From: JAGOUB01 sp964640945
GTDB lineage: Bacteria > Patescibacteriota > Gracilibacteria > Peribacterales > Peribacteraceae
Direction of reading: 5' to 3'
Length of the DNA: 64,000 bases
NCBI GenBank assembly: GCA_964640945.1
Contig: CAZXIV010000001.1
Span: 62,001-126,000 of the forward strand
Shown one piece after another: positions 40,768 through 49,507 of the stretch. Made by a program: the position numbers and the translations under genes. The notes under the pieces were generated by a model. The model was not told the origin of the DNA and ran no database searches. It saw only the letters and a program-made list of their open reading frames with translations. The first letter of the stretch is position 1. Every line of letters starts with the position of its first letter.

Positions 40768-41118
40768 ATGGCCGGGTACCGGATTGTCATCGTCGGCACG
40801 AAGGAAGTAGTCGCTGGCTTTGCGTTACTGGGCGCCGATGTGGTCGTCGTTCGTGACGGCAAAGAGGCCGCTGAGCAACTCTTGAAGCTAAAGAGAATGA
40901 TGCGGGTCGAGGACGGTCGCGAGCGCAATGCGTACGGCATCGTTTTTGTCTCTGAGGATGTACTTGACGGTCTCACGGCCGAAGATGAAAAAAAGCTCTC
41001 CCGGGGTGCTTTGCCCGCTATCATTCCGCTCCCCAGCCACCACGCTTCCACGGGCTACGGCCTGCACCGCCTTAAGCGCATTGTCGAACGCGCCGTCGGC
41101 TCTGACATCTTACAATAA
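40768..41118 (+). CDS. ntpG: V-type ATPase subunit F
   Basis: 116 aa. Rossmann-like fold beginning YRIVIVGTKEVVAGFALLGADVVVV, as in the small shaft subunit F (NtpG in Enterococcus). It binds subunit D in the rotating axle. The ATG at 40768 starts one base after the ntpC stop; a longer frame from 40630 is antisense-like noise. The C-terminus, usually flexible, is complete. Confidence 0.85.
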   Translation: MAGYRIVIVGTKEVVAGFALLGADVVVVRDGKEAAEQLLKLKRMMRVEDGRERNAYGIVFVSEDVLDGLTAEDEKKLSRGALPAIIPLPSHHASTGYGLHRLKRIVERAVGSDILQ

Positions 41119-41144
41119 TTTCTTCTCCTTACCCACCCCGCGGT

Positions 41145-42908
41145 ATGTCCGCCACCATTACCAAAGTCGCCGGTCCACTCGTTGTCGCGGCTGGCATGAG
41201 CCAGGCCAAGATGTACGAGGTTGTGCGCGTTTCCGACGAGAAGCTTGTCGGCGAAGTGATTGAGCTCCATGGCGATACCGCTTCCATCCAGGTCTACGAA
41301 GAGACCAGCGGCGTTCGTCCCGGCGAGCCGGTCGAACTGACGGGCCAGACCTTGTCTGTCGATCTTGCCCCGGGTCTGCTCACGTCGATCTTCGACGGTA
41401 TCCAGCGTCCGCTCTCTCTTATTGAAGCGGAGGCCAAGAGCCCCTTTATCAGCCGCGGCATCGACGTGCCGGCTCTCGATCGTGCTAAAAAGTGGGACTT
41501 CGAAGCGAAGGCCAGCAAGGGCGATGCCGTCACTGCGGGCGACATCCTGGGCACTGTCCAAGAGACAACGCTCATCGAACACCGCGTGATGGTGCCTCCG
41601 GGCATCAAGGGCGTGCTGAAGAGTATCAAGAGTGGCAAGCACACCATCGAAGACGTAATCGCTACCATCGAGACCTCCGACGGTAAGACGGTGGAAGTGG
41701 CCATGCTCCAACGCTGGCCCATCCGTATTCCGCGCCCGGTCGCCGGCAAGCTTGTGCCCACCGAGACGCTGGCTACGGGCACCCGCATCCTCGACACCCT
41801 CTTCCCAATGGCCAAAGGCGGCGCCGGCGCTATTCCCGGTCCGTTCGGTGCCGGTAAGACCGTCACTCAGCAGAGCTTGGCCAAGTACTGCAACGCGCAG
41901 GTGATTGTGTACATCGGTTGCGGCGAGCGCGGTAACGAGATGACCGAAGTCTTGAGCGAGTTCCCCCACCTCATCGACCCAAATACCGGCGAACCGCTCA
42001 TGAAGCGCACCGTCTTGATTGCGAACACCTCCAACATGCCCGTGGCCGCCCGCGAAGCCAGTGTCTACACCGGCATCACCATTGCCGAGTACTACCGCGA
42101 CATGGGTTACGACGTCGCGCTTATGGCCGACTCCACCTCTCGCTGGGCGGAAGCCATGCGCGAAATGTCTGGTCGTCTGGAAGAAATGCCCGGCGAAGAA
42201 GGCTACCCCGCGTACCTCGGCTCCCGCACCGCTGGCTTCTACGAGCGCGCCGGCAGTTGTCTCTGTTTGGGTGGCGATGAGCGTAAGGGGTCACTGTCGG
42301 TTATCGGTGCCGTCTCCCCGCCTGGTGGCGACTTTAGTGAACCGGTGACGCAGAACACGCTCCGGGTGACAAAAGTCTTCTGGGCTCTTGATGCCAAGCT
42401 GGCCTACAAGCGCCACTTCCCTGCCATCAACTGGCTGCAGAGCTATACGCTGTATACCGAAAACCTCGGTCCGAACTTAAACGCCCAAGTGGCTCCGGAC
42501 TTCATGCAGAACCGTGAGCGCGCCCTGTCGCTTTTGCAGATCGAGAGCAAGCTGGAAGAAATCGTGCGCCTGGTGGGTACCGACTCGCTCTCGCCCAAGG
42601 AGCAGCTGACGCTCGAAGTCTGCCGCATGATTCGCGAGGATTTTCTCTTTCAGAATGCCTTCGATGCCGCCGACGCCTACACGTCGCTGGCCAAGCAGTA
42701 CCGCATCCTGCGCGCCATTCTTCGCTTTATGGATATCGCCGGACCGGTGGTGGAGCAGGAAGACTTCGATTTCGCCAAGCTGCGCGCCTTGCCCGTGCGT
42801 CAGGAAATGGCCAAGGCCCACCTCTATCCCGAGGCCGAGATCGCCAAGTTTGACGAGCTCGAGGAGGCCATTGCCAAAGACATTGCCACTCTCAACATCC
42901 TCTCCTAA
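41145..42908 (+). CDS. ntpA: V-type ATPase catalytic subunit A
   Basis: 587 aa. The catalytic subunit has the P-loop GPFGAGKTV (residues 232-240), the Glu-containing GCGERGNEMTEVL, the Walker B region VALMADSTSRWAEAMREMSGRLEEMP and the A-subunit-specific bulge domain (about 110-195). All are intact, so ATP hydrolysis is expected. It is preceded by a pyrimidine-rich gap (TTCTTCTCCTTACCC) and no Shine-Dalgarno. Confidence 0.97.
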   Translation: MSATITKVAGPLVVAAGMSQAKMYEVVRVSDEKLVGEVIELHGDTASIQVYEETSGVRPGEPVELTGQTLSVDLAPGLLTSIFDGIQRPLSLIEAEAKSPFISRGIDVPALDRAKKWDFEAKASKGDAVTAGDILGTVQETTLIEHRVMVPPGIKGVLKSIKSGKHTIEDVIATIETSDGKTVEVAMLQRWPIRIPRPVAGKLVPTETLATGTRILDTLFPMAKGGAGAIPGPFGAGKTVTQQSLAKYCNAQVIVYIGCGERGNEMTEVLSEFPHLIDPNTGEPLMKRTVLIANTSNMPVAAREASVYTGITIAEYYRDMGYDVALMADSTSRWAEAMREMSGRLEEMPGEEGYPAYLGSRTAGFYERAGSCLCLGGDERKGSLSVIGAVSPPGGDFSEPVTQNTLRVTKVFWALDAKLAYKRHFPAINWLQSYTLYTENLGPNLNAQVAPDFMQNRERALSLLQIESKLEEIVRLVGTDSLSPKEQLTLEVCRMIREDFLFQNAFDAADAYTSLAKQYRILRAILRFMDIAGPVVEQEDFDFAKLRALPVRQEMAKAHLYPEAEIAKFDELEEAIAKDIATLNILS

Positions 42909-42929
42909 CTCTCACCTTCCCCTTCGACC

Positions 42930-44354
42930 ATGTCCATTGCTGCCCACAAGACCGTACAGAGCGTTGCTGGCCCCCTCCTGATGGTGGAGGGTGTCGAGAA
43001 CGTTGCGTACGACGAGCTTTGCTCCATTCAATTGCCCTCCGGTGAACGCCGTTTAGGAAAGGTGCTGGAGTCCCGCAAGGGCCTAGCCGTCATCCAGCTA
43101 TTTGAGTCGTCCCAAGGCGCTACCACCGAGGGAACAAGTGTGCGCTTCCTTGGTCATACCTTCCAGCTCGGCGTGGCGGAAGACATGCTCGGCCGCGTGT
43201 TTAGCGGGGGCGGTGCGCCCATCGACGGCGGTCCGGCCATCCTTCCGGAGAAGAAAATTGATATCAACGGCATGCCGATCAATCCCGCTTCGCGCGAATA
43301 TCCCGACGACTTCATTCAGACCGGCATCTCGACTGTCGACGTGCTCAACACGCTCGTTCGCGGCCAGAAGCTGCCGCTCTTTTCCGGCGCCGGCTTGCCG
43401 CACAGCAAGTTAGCCGCGCAGATTGCTCGTCAGGCTCGCGTGCTCAGTCGCCGCGAAGTGGAAACAGGCGGCGAAGAAATGGGTACCGAGGAAGAGGGAA
43501 AATTCGCCGTCGTGTTTGCGGCCATGGGTGTCACCTTCGAGGAGGCTCAATTTTTCCAGCAAGAGTTTGAGAAGACAGGTGCCCTCTCGCGGGCCGTTCT
43601 TTTCTTAAACACGGCCGATAACCCCGTGGTCGAGCGTATCGCCACGCCGCGTCTGGCCCTGACGGCTGCCGAATATCTGGCCTTCGAGAAGGGCTACCAC
43701 GTGACCGTGATCCTGACCGACATGACGAACTACTGCGAGGCCCTGCGCGAAGTCTCCGCCGCCCGCAAAGAAGTGCCCGGCCGCCGCGGTTACCCCGGCT
43801 ATATGTACACCGACTTGGCGACCATTTACGAGCGCGCCGGCCGCATCAAGGGGCGCGAGGGCTCCATCACGCAGATTCCGATCCTGACGATGCCGGAAGA
43901 TGACGTCACGCACCCTATCCCCGACCTGACCGGCTACATCACCGAGGGGCAGATCCGTCTCGACCGCAGCCTGCATCAGAAGTCCATCTACCCGCCCGTC
44001 ATTCCGATGGGCTCGCTGTCTCGCTTGAAGGGCAAGGCCCAGGGCGAAGGCAAAACCCGCGAAGACCATTCCGGCATGGATGCCCAGCTGACGGCTGCCT
44101 ACGCCCGCGGCGTCGAAGTCCGCGAGCTTTCCGTCATTCTTGGTGAGAGTTCGTTAAACGAGACTGACAAGGCCTACCTGGCCTTCGCCGACGCTTTCGA
44201 GAAGCGCTTCATCCGCCAGGGCGAGCTGGAGAACCGCTCCATCTACGATTCGCTGCGCATTGGCTGGGAACTGCTTACCATCCTGCCTCGTTCCGAGTTG
44301 AAGCGCGTCAAGGGCGCCCACGCCGACAAGTACCTGCCCAAAGCCTCCGCCTAA
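42930..44354 (+). CDS. ntpB: V-type ATPase regulatory subunit B
   Basis: 474 aa. The non-catalytic partner of A: the P-loop position reads FSGAGLPHSKLAAQIA, which lacks the GKT lysine-threonine, as expected for B. The downstream VILTDMTNYCEALREVSAARKEVPGRRGYPGYMYTDLA region is strongly conserved and includes the arginine finger. The 21-bp gap after ntpA is CT-rich. Confidence 0.97.
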   Translation: MSIAAHKTVQSVAGPLLMVEGVENVAYDELCSIQLPSGERRLGKVLESRKGLAVIQLFESSQGATTEGTSVRFLGHTFQLGVAEDMLGRVFSGGGAPIDGGPAILPEKKIDINGMPINPASREYPDDFIQTGISTVDVLNTLVRGQKLPLFSGAGLPHSKLAAQIARQARVLSRREVETGGEEMGTEEEGKFAVVFAAMGVTFEEAQFFQQEFEKTGALSRAVLFLNTADNPVVERIATPRLALTAAEYLAFEKGYHVTVILTDMTNYCEALREVSAARKEVPGRRGYPGYMYTDLATIYERAGRIKGREGSITQIPILTMPEDDVTHPIPDLTGYITEGQIRLDRSLHQKSIYPPVIPMGSLSRLKGKAQGEGKTREDHSGMDAQLTAAYARGVEVRELSVILGESSLNETDKAYLAFADAFEKRFIRQGELENRSIYDSLRIGWELLTILPRSELKRVKGAHADKYLPKASA

Positions 44355-44363
44355 GCTGTCTCC

Positions 44364-45038
44364 ATGGCCCTCCTAAACGTCAATCCGACCCGCATGGCCC
44401 TGATGGACCTAAAGCGCCGCACCACGGCGGCGGTCCGCGGTCATAAGTTATTGAAAGACAAGCAGGATGGCTTAATGCAGACTTTTATGGCGATTATTCA
44501 AGACGCGAAGAATCTGCGCGTGCAGGCCGAGCAAGAGCTGCGCGCTGCCTTTAGTAGTTTCTTTACGGCGTCGGCCTGGTTGTCTGAGGCCGAAGTCGAT
44601 AACGCTCTCTCTAGTCCGCAGGCTGTGATTGAACTCCTCGTGCAGACCAAAAGTGTGATGAGCGTGAAGATCCCCTCATTTACGCTGAAGCGCGACGGCC
44701 AGGTGCGATCGTACGGCTATGCCCAGACCAACCTGCTGCTCGACCGGGCCGTGGACGAGTTCGACCGTCTGTTTAGTATGCTTGTCCGACTGGCCCAGCT
44801 AGAAAAGCAGGCCGAGGCTTTGGCCATCGAGCTCGAAGTCACCCGCCGCCGCGTGAATGCGCTGGAGCATACGATGATCCCAAATCTGCGGGAAACGGTG
44901 AAGTACATCAAGATGCGCCTCGATGAATCGGAGCGCGCCGCCATCATCGCCACCATGCGCATCAAGGCGAGCATCGAACGCGAAGAGGCCGCCGCGGCCG
45001 GCAAGCTGCCGGAACGGGCACCGGTCTATCGACAATAA
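44364..45038 (+). CDS. ntpD: V-type ATPase subunit D
   Basis: 224 aa. A long antiparallel coiled coil (residues ~5-75 and ~135-205) with the start NPTRMALMDLKRR typical of subunit D, the central axle inserted into A3B3. It ends the operon. The window shows no further subunit, so the set is stalk, I, K, E, C, F, A, B and D. Confidence 0.93.
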   Translation: MALLNVNPTRMALMDLKRRTTAAVRGHKLLKDKQDGLMQTFMAIIQDAKNLRVQAEQELRAAFSSFFTASAWLSEAEVDNALSSPQAVIELLVQTKSVMSVKIPSFTLKRDGQVRSYGYAQTNLLLDRAVDEFDRLFSMLVRLAQLEKQAEALAIELEVTRRRVNALEHTMIPNLRETVKYIKMRLDESERAAIIATMRIKASIEREEAAAAGKLPERAPVYRQ

Positions 45039-45105
45039 TCTTCGGTTTGTCAGACACAGAAAATCCCCTCTTACCCATTTAAACCAAGGATAAGGGATAT
45101 TTCGC

Positions 45106-45420
45106 TTAAGCGACGTTGATCTTCGTGATCTTGATCTCGGTGTGATCCTGGCGGTGACCTTTGGTGCGCTGGTAGCGCTTGCGGCGCTTAAACTTGAAGA
45201 CGCGAATCTTGGCATCGCGGCCGTGGCTGACTACCTCAGCTTCCACCGAAGCACCGGCGACGTTGGGTGCGCCGAATGTCACCTTTTCGCCGTCGGCCAG
45301 GAGGAGAACCTGGTCAAATGTCACCGTCTTGCCTGCCTCGGTATCGAGGAGGGGCACCTTCAGGGTGTCGCCTTGGGCGACTTTTTCCTGGAAACCGGCG
45401 ATAGCGACAACAGCAAACAT
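45106..45420 (-). CDS. rplU: 50S ribosomal protein L21
   Basis: 104 aa, normal length. It begins MFAVVAIAGFQEKV, has GDTLKVPLLDTEAGKTVTF and ends in the basic KFKRRKRYQRTKGHRQDHTEIKI, the L21 signature that contacts 23S rRNA. The usual partner rpmA (L27) is not next to it. The ATG is preceded by AT-rich sequence (TACAAT as possible -10 with a ~9-nt leader). Confidence 0.95.
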   Translation of the reverse strand: MFAVVAIAGFQEKVAQGDTLKVPLLDTEAGKTVTFDQVLLLADGEKVTFGAPNVAGASVEAEVVSHGRDAKIRVFKFKRRKRYQRTKGHRQDHTEIKITKINVA

Positions 45421-45734
45421 AGATTTTACTGGGCGATTGTAGGGAAAGAACTAGGGCGACGCAACAAGATATTGACGGGCTGGCGGGGTTGGTTTTTTGC
45501 ATGCCGTTTCTTAATTCTCTCTTAATGATGGGGGTTTACAGTGCATCCGGTGGAGAGAGGGAGTGTGCTCAGCCTCGATACCGACTAGGAATGTGAAGGG
45601 GTGGCTCTGGGAGGCGTCATCCCTTCGGAAAAGTCCTACAGAATGCGCCGGCCTCGTCTTCGGATGAGGGCCGGTGCATTTGCGTATCCTATCTGCTTTG
45701 GCGTGGATCCTGCGGAATCCAAAAAGGCCCTCGC
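45421..45734. other. Intergenic region with strong hairpin
   Basis: About 310 bases without a gene. Bases 45642-45680 form a long near-perfect hairpin (AATGCGCCGGCCTC... with ...GAGGGCCGGTGCATT) closed by a TTCG tetraloop. No T-run follows, so it is either a structured RNA element or a repeat rather than an ordinary terminator. A smaller hairpin, GGATCC-TGC-GGAATCC, lies near 45706. Confidence 0.5.
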
Positions 45735-45763
45735 TTGTAAAAAATGTGATAAACACCTAAAAT
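45735..45763 (+). promoter_or_regulatory. pyk promoter
   Basis: TTGTAA (45735-45740), a 17-bp spacer and TAAAAT (45758-45763), then a 19-nt pyrimidine-rich leader before the ATG at 45789. Confidence 0.7.
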
Positions 45764-45788
45764 CTCCCGGCATTTCCCCTTTTGCTAC

Positions 45789-47144
45789 ATGATGCGTCTC
45801 ACCAAGACTGTTTGCACGCTCGGACCGGCTTCGAACAGCGAGGAGGGTGTCCGCCAGCTTGCTGAACGCGGTATGAGCATTGCTCGTATGAACTTTTCCC
45901 ATGGCACACAGGAGACACATGCCGCCGTGGTTGAGACGGTTCGCAAGGTGAATAAAGCGGGCGGCTTTGAGGTTGGTCTACTGCTCGATACCAAGGGTGC
46001 CGAAATTCGCACTGGCGACCGCCCTGAGCCCCTAGCGGTCATCGCTGGCACAACGGTTGTTTTTTCGTTTGCTCGAGAGACGGATGAGTATCCCATGATC
46101 AAAGTGAATTACCCGGAATTTTGGAAGGACGCCAAGGACGCTCGCTTTATCCTTATTGATAGCGGCGAGCTGATGATGGACATTGTGACGATTGAGGAGG
46201 ACCGCGTGGTGGCCAGGTCGCAGGGCGCCTACGCCATCGGCTCCCGTCGCCACATCAACCTGCCCGGCGCCGACGTCACGCTCCCCTCTTTGGCCGAGAA
46301 GGATTGGTCCGACATTGAATTGGGTTGCAAGCTCAAGCTCGATTACATCGCCATGTCGTTCATCCGCAACGCTACCGAAGTAAAGGAGGTGCGCGCCTTC
46401 GTCACGAAGCACGGCCACCCCGATATCCTTCTCATCTCGAAGATTGAGAATGGAGTCGGCGTCGACAATATCGACGAGATCATCGCGGCCTCCGACGGCA
46501 TCATGATCGCCCGCGGCGATCTCGGCGCCGAGATCCCGCTCGAGACGCTGCCCTGGATCCAAGACGACATGGCCGCCCGCTGCCGCAAGGCCGGTAAGCC
46601 GGTCATTATGGCCACGCAGATGCTCGAAAGCATGATCAAGAACCCCATGCCGACCCGCGCCGAGGTGACCGACGTCGCCCACGCCGCCTACATCGGCGTC
46701 GATAGCTCGATGCTCTCGGGTGAGACGGCCGCCGGTAAATATCCCTTCGCGTCGCTGGAGATGATGATCCGCATCCTCAAGGAGACTGAGACGCACCTGC
46801 CCGTCGGCCCCGTGAAGCCGCTCGGCTCATCCGCTGCTGAGAAGCTGGCCGCCGAGGTGGTCACCAAGGCCCACGCCGAGAGCGTCGCCGCCATCGTGGT
46901 CTACGCCCAAGATAGCGTCCTTATCCGCGCTATCAGCCGCCTGCGCCCGGTCGTGCCGGTCATGGTCGCCAGCGATAACGCCGATATCCTCCGCCGCAAC
47001 CAGCTCTTCTTCGCCCTCCACCCGCTCAAACTCGCTTCGGCCGACGCTGACGCCATGCCGCTCCTCAAGCAGAAGGAGATCGTCGCGGTTGGCGACAAGG
47101 TCGTGGTCGTGAAGGCCGGTATGGAGCTTGTCACTGTCGCTTAA
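45789..47144 (+). CDS. pyk: Pyruvate kinase
   Basis: 451 aa, the last ATP-forming step of glycolysis. Motifs: MNFSHGT for substrate binding, LLDTKGAEIRTG, the K+/Mg2+ region KIENGVGVDNIDEII, IMIARGDLGAEIP, and VIMATQMLESMIKNPMPTRAEVTDVA which spans the active site. The C-terminal domain is short, without an added PEP-utiliser domain. The first two codons are both ATG; either could be used. It is followed directly by eno. Confidence 0.96.
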   Translation: MMRLTKTVCTLGPASNSEEGVRQLAERGMSIARMNFSHGTQETHAAVVETVRKVNKAGGFEVGLLLDTKGAEIRTGDRPEPLAVIAGTTVVFSFARETDEYPMIKVNYPEFWKDAKDARFILIDSGELMMDIVTIEEDRVVARSQGAYAIGSRRHINLPGADVTLPSLAEKDWSDIELGCKLKLDYIAMSFIRNATEVKEVRAFVTKHGHPDILLISKIENGVGVDNIDEIIAASDGIMIARGDLGAEIPLETLPWIQDDMAARCRKAGKPVIMATQMLESMIKNPMPTRAEVTDVAHAAYIGVDSSMLSGETAAGKYPFASLEMMIRILKETETHLPVGPVKPLGSSAAEKLAAEVVTKAHAESVAAIVVYAQDSVLIRAISRLRPVVPVMVASDNADILRRNQLFFALHPLKLASADADAMPLLKQKEIVAVGDKVVVVKAGMELVTVA

Positions 47145-47179
47145 TTCTTTTTCTTTTACTTCTTTTTTCTTTTCATTCC

Positions 47180-48451
47180 ATGCCCACCATCAAGTCTCTT
47201 AAGGCCCGCCAGATCCTCGACTCCCGTGGCAACCCCACGGTCGAAGTCGACATGTGGCTCGATGACGGCTCCTTTGGCCGCGCCGCCGTCCCCTCTGGTG
47301 CTTCCACCGGCTCGCACGAGGCGCTTGAGCTCCGCGATGGCGACAAGAAGAACTATCTCGGCAAGTCCGTCTGGAAGGCCGTCGAGAACGTCAATAAGAC
47401 CATCGCCGCCAAGGTGATCGGCATGGATGTCGCCGACCAGCGCGCCATCGACGCGGCCTTAAACGGCCTCGATGGCACCCCGAACAAGGCCACGCTCGGT
47501 GCCAATGCCATCCTCGGCGTCTCTATGGCTGTCTGCCGCGCCCGCGCCGCTTCGGAAAAGCTTCCGCTCTACGCCTCGCTCGCCAAGCAGTTCGGCGTGG
47601 CAAACCCCGTTAAGCTCCCTGTCCCGCTGATGAACGTCATCAATGGCGGCGCCCACGCCGACAGTGGCCTTTCCTTCCAGGAGTGCATGATCGTGCCGGT
47701 CGGCTTCACGAACTTCAGTGACGCGCTCCGCGCTGGCGCTGAGACGTTCCACGCTCTCAAGTCCATCCTCAAAGAGGGCGGTCACGTCACGGCCGTCGGT
47801 GACGAAGGCGGTTTCGCTCCTCACCTCACCAACAGCGACGACGCCTTCGGTACGCTCATGAAGGCCATCGAGAAGGCCGGTTACACCGGGAAGATGGCGC
47901 TTGCCATCGACGCCGCCGCCTCCGAGTTCTACAAGGACGGCATGTACCACATCGATGGCGAGACGATCACGTCGGAGCAGCTTGTGGCCAAGTACGAGGC
48001 CCTCGCCGCGAAGTACCCGATCGTCAGCATCGAGGACAGTCACGCCGAGGACGACTGGGCCGGCTTCGCCATGATGGTCGAGAAGCTGGGTAGTAAGATC
48101 CAGATCGTCGGCGACGACTTGCTCGTCACCAACGTCACGCGCGTGAAGCAGGCCATCGAGCAGAAGGCCGCCAACTCCGTGCTCATCAAAGTGAACCAAA
48201 TCGGCACGGTCTCCGAGACCGTTGACACCATCCAGCTCGCCCAGAAGTCGGGTTGGACGGCGATCGCCTCGCATCGCTCGGGTGAGACGGAAGATGTGTT
48301 TATCTCCAACCTCGCCGTCGGCCTCGAGTGCGGCCAGATCAAGACCGGTTCGCTCTCGCGCACCGACCGCGTCGCCAAGTACAACGAGCTCCTGCGCATC
48401 GAGGAGGAACTCGGCGCCAAGGCCGTGTACCAGAGCCCGTTCAAGGCATAA
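47180..48451 (+). CDS. eno: Enolase
   Basis: 423 aa. It converts 2-phosphoglycerate to phosphoenolpyruvate. Motifs: ILDSRGNPTVEVD, SGASTGSHEALELRDGD, GGAHADSGLSFQECMIVP, the catalytic region VGDEGGFAPH, metal ligands in SIEDSHAEDDW and the signature LIKVNQIGTVSET, then ASHRSGETED. It is preceded by a 35-nt spacer made almost wholly of T and C. It is in the same direction as pyk, so glycolytic end steps are co-transcribed or in tandem. Confidence 0.97.
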   Translation: MPTIKSLKARQILDSRGNPTVEVDMWLDDGSFGRAAVPSGASTGSHEALELRDGDKKNYLGKSVWKAVENVNKTIAAKVIGMDVADQRAIDAALNGLDGTPNKATLGANAILGVSMAVCRARAASEKLPLYASLAKQFGVANPVKLPVPLMNVINGGAHADSGLSFQECMIVPVGFTNFSDALRAGAETFHALKSILKEGGHVTAVGDEGGFAPHLTNSDDAFGTLMKAIEKAGYTGKMALAIDAAASEFYKDGMYHIDGETITSEQLVAKYEALAAKYPIVSIEDSHAEDDWAGFAMMVEKLGSKIQIVGDDLLVTNVTRVKQAIEQKAANSVLIKVNQIGTVSETVDTIQLAQKSGWTAIASHRSGETEDVFISNLAVGLECGQIKTGSLSRTDRVAKYNELLRIEEELGAKAVYQSPFKA

Positions 48452-48465
48452 TTCTTTTCGATTAT

Positions 48466-48511
48466 TGCAAAAATGTCGCCCCTCGACTCCGTTCGGGCTG
48501 ACATTTTTGCA
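48466..48511 (+). terminator. eno terminator overlapping a dispersed repeat
   Basis: A perfect 12-bp outer stem TGCAAAAATGTC (48466-48477) with GACATTTTTGCA (48500-48511), plus a GCCC/GGGC inner stem. The loop carries CTCGACTCCGTTCGGG, one of the dispersed repeat copies. Confidence 0.7.
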
Positions 48512-48528
48512 TGTGCAATGCTTCGTGT

Positions 48529-48561
48529 GTCATGGTGAGCGGAGTCGAACCATGACACACT
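48529..48561. repeat. Palindromic REP-like element
   Basis: Arms TGTGTCATGGT and ACCATGACACA around GAGCGGAGTCGA form a perfect 11-bp inverted repeat. Read on the minus strand it contains GGTTCGACTCCGCTCACC, similar to a repeat I recall from many uncultured bacterial genomes (not checked). Confidence 0.7.
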
Positions 48562-48571
48562 GGTCCAATAT

Positions 48572-49456
48572 ATGAGCGAGACTGCACCGCACCACTTCAA
48601 GTACGAATCCATGGGCACGACCTGGGAGATCTCAATTTGGGATGCGCTCCCTGCCGAGCGCCTCGAATCGCTGCGGACGCGGATCACGGCCGACTCGGTC
48701 GCCTTCGACGCCGCCTACTCGCGTTTTAAAAAAGATTCGATCGTCTGGCGCCTGACCGAGTCGACCGGCGTGCAGGCGGTGCCGGCCGATCTGGTGGCGA
48801 TGCTTCGGCTCTACGAGTCGCTTAATCGTCTCTCCCAGGGACGCGTGAACCCGCTCATCGGCTTTGCCATCAGCGATCTCGGCTACGACGAGAGCTACTC
48901 CTTGAAGGCCAAGGACGTCATCCGGCCGGTGCCGCCGCTACCAGAGACATTGCGCATCGTGGACGATACGCATATCGAACTGGCGCAGTCGGCGCTTATC
49001 GACGTGGGGGCAGTGGGTAAGGGATATTTCGTCGATACGATCGCCGCGCTCTTGGTTGCTGAAGGATTAGAGCACTTCCTCGTGAACGGTAGCGGCGACA
49101 TTTCGTATCGCACGGCCGGCGAGCCTCTCCGCGCCGGCCTGGAGCATCCGGGCGACGCCACGCTGGCCATCGGCGTGGTGACGATGGGCAGCAGCGCAAT
49201 GTGCGGTTCGGCCGGCAACCGCCGCCGCTGGGGCAAGTACCACCACACCATCGATCCGCTTACGCTTACGTCGCCCGAGGAGGTGATCGCCACTTGGGTG
49301 ATGGCCGACAGCGCGGCCGTGGCGGACGGCTTGGCCACGGCGCTCTTTCTTTGCGAGCCCGAGGACTTTGCGGCCGAGTTCAACTTCGAGTGCTGCTTGC
49401 TGAATAAGGAATTCAAAGTGCGGCAATCGTCCGGGTTCGGAGCCGAACTGTTCTAA
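48572..49456 (+). CDS. apbE: FAD:protein FMN transferase
   Basis: 294 aa. ApbE attaches FMN through a phosphoester to a Thr or Ser of target proteins. Motifs: MGTTWEISIW at the start of the fold, DVGAVGKGYFVD (near residues 145-156, canonical GGIAKG-type loop), LVNGSGDI, HTIDPLT and VMADSAAVADGLATALF with the Mg2+ ligands. No signal peptide or lipobox is visible at this start, so a cytoplasmic or non-classically exported form is implied. The convergent neighbour encodes a plausible FMN acceptor. The start lacks a Shine-Dalgarno sequence. Confidence 0.92.
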   Translation: MSETAPHHFKYESMGTTWEISIWDALPAERLESLRTRITADSVAFDAAYSRFKKDSIVWRLTESTGVQAVPADLVAMLRLYESLNRLSQGRVNPLIGFAISDLGYDESYSLKAKDVIRPVPPLPETLRIVDDTHIELAQSALIDVGAVGKGYFVDTIAALLVAEGLEHFLVNGSGDISYRTAGEPLRAGLEHPGDATLAIGVVTMGSSAMCGSAGNRRRWGKYHHTIDPLTLTSPEEVIATWVMADSAAVADGLATALFLCEPEDFAAEFNFECCLLNKEFKVRQSSGFGAELF

Positions 49457-49491
49457 CAAAAAACCCCGCCGCGAGGGCAGGGCCTTTTGTT
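49455..49491. terminator. Bidirectional terminator between apbE and the FMN-binding lipoprotein
   Basis: A stem AACAAAA...CCC/GGG...TTTTGTT with A-run and T-run on opposite sides between convergent stops. Confidence 0.65.
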
Positions 49492-49507
49492 CGGAGTCGG
49501 AAGAGTC

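Noticed and set aside
45421..45734. Housekeeping ncRNA (RNase P RNA, tmRNA, SRP RNA or 6S RNA) in the larger gene-free regions
   Set aside because: None of the conserved sequence blocks of these RNAs was found here or at 19352-19739.
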